In this document: positions 10,114 to 10,166 of the stretch, one piece after another
How positions within the stretch are numbered: position 1 is the first letter of the stretch
How the letters are laid out: each line of letters starts with the position of its first letter
From: Parcubacteria group bacterium Greene0416_79
GTDB taxonomy: Bacteria > Patescibacteriota > Minisyncoccia > Phycocordibacterales > UBA10002
Assembly: GCA_007375655.1 (NCBI GenBank)
Contig: VMES01000009.1
Coordinates: 1 to 10,166 of the forward strand
Length of the DNA stretch: 10,166 nucleotides
Reading direction: 5' to 3'
Program-made: the position numbers and the translations under genes
Notes under the pieces: generated by a model
The model's input: the letters and a program-made list of their open reading frames with translations, nothing else
The model's database searches: none
Told to the model about the DNA's origin: nothing

Positions 10114-10166
10114 TCAGGTGCCTAATTTTAAATACTTTTGGAACCAGTTTTCAGGGTCGTTCCACT
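10114..10166 (-). CDS. C-terminal end of a gene entering from the right edge
   Basis: The minus frame from the window edge reads WNDPENWFQKYLKLGT and TGA at 10116-10114. It resembles a normal soluble C-terminus and is followed by a terminator. Only 16 residues are visible, so no family can be named. Confidence 0.4.
   Translation of the reverse strand, partial: WNDPENWFQKYLKLGT

Noticed and set aside
10055-10166. Plus-strand frame starting MGTQVSIHTSRK that stays open to the window edge
   Set aside because: It crosses a minus-strand promoter and terminator and lies opposite a more protein-like C-terminus; AAGGAG upstream is 12 or more bases away.

Overview
The window looks like part of a small-genome Patescibacteria/CPR bacterium, probably Parcubacteria-like. 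This rests on gene content and style: short compact genes, peptidoglycan ligases beside toxin-antitoxin cassettes, many small uncharacterised proteins, a DUF4015 protein, and short palindromic or tandem repeats read in frame inside essential genes (for example the peptide TLHATRYTLHATR). TGA, TAA and TAG all end genes here, so the code is standard and not the UGA-glycine code of Gracilibacteria/Absconditabacteria. The lineage is an inference; no marker gene in the window fixes it.

Left part (1-4215). A minus-strand pair encodes a small two-helix membrane protein and a DUF4015 putative glycoside hydrolase. They overlap by ATGA and sit behind a strong promoter with an 18-bp palindrome between the -35 and -10 boxes. 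The DUF4015 gene loses its C-terminal half near position 100, where the plus strand shows the membrane anchor of another truncated gene. Next come a plus-strand unknown gene with a terminator, a pterin-4a-carbinolamine dehydratase lacking about 25 internal residues, rsmI (minus), an ArsR-like regulator (minus) and an alpha/beta hydrolase (minus). Four copies of a 30-bp palindromic motif (6-4-10-4-6 layout) surround the regulator and rsmI.

Middle (4216-9364). The peptidoglycan ligases murD and murC lie on the minus strand, with about 2.2 kb of accessory DNA between them. In transcription order this holds: murD; a frameshifted GIY-YIG nuclease gene bounded by inverted repeats; a murD 3'-end remnant; relB-relE; a second murD 3'-end remnant; a small gene with an internal TAG; a terminator; a murC 5'-end remnant; a frameshifted mazF; and intact murC. 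So each accessory cassette is bracketed by partial copies of the neighbouring mur gene. In both toxin cassettes the TTGACA -35 box overlaps the TGA stop of the upstream mur remnant. This is the most unusual feature of the window: a murD-murC junction that seems to collect toxin and nuclease cassettes together with diverged pieces of the flanking genes. The ligases stay intact while most of the cassettes decay.

murD itself is about 541 residues instead of roughly 430-460. It carries several in-frame repeat insertions of different families: a palindrome around GGATCC, two arrays of a 7-bp repeat, and three tandem AGGTTsAACCT palindromes. rsmI carries a related palindrome. Right of murD lie REP-like hairpins, a terminator, one unknown gene with a structured leader and a good promoter, a second terminator, and the last codons of a gene that runs off the window.
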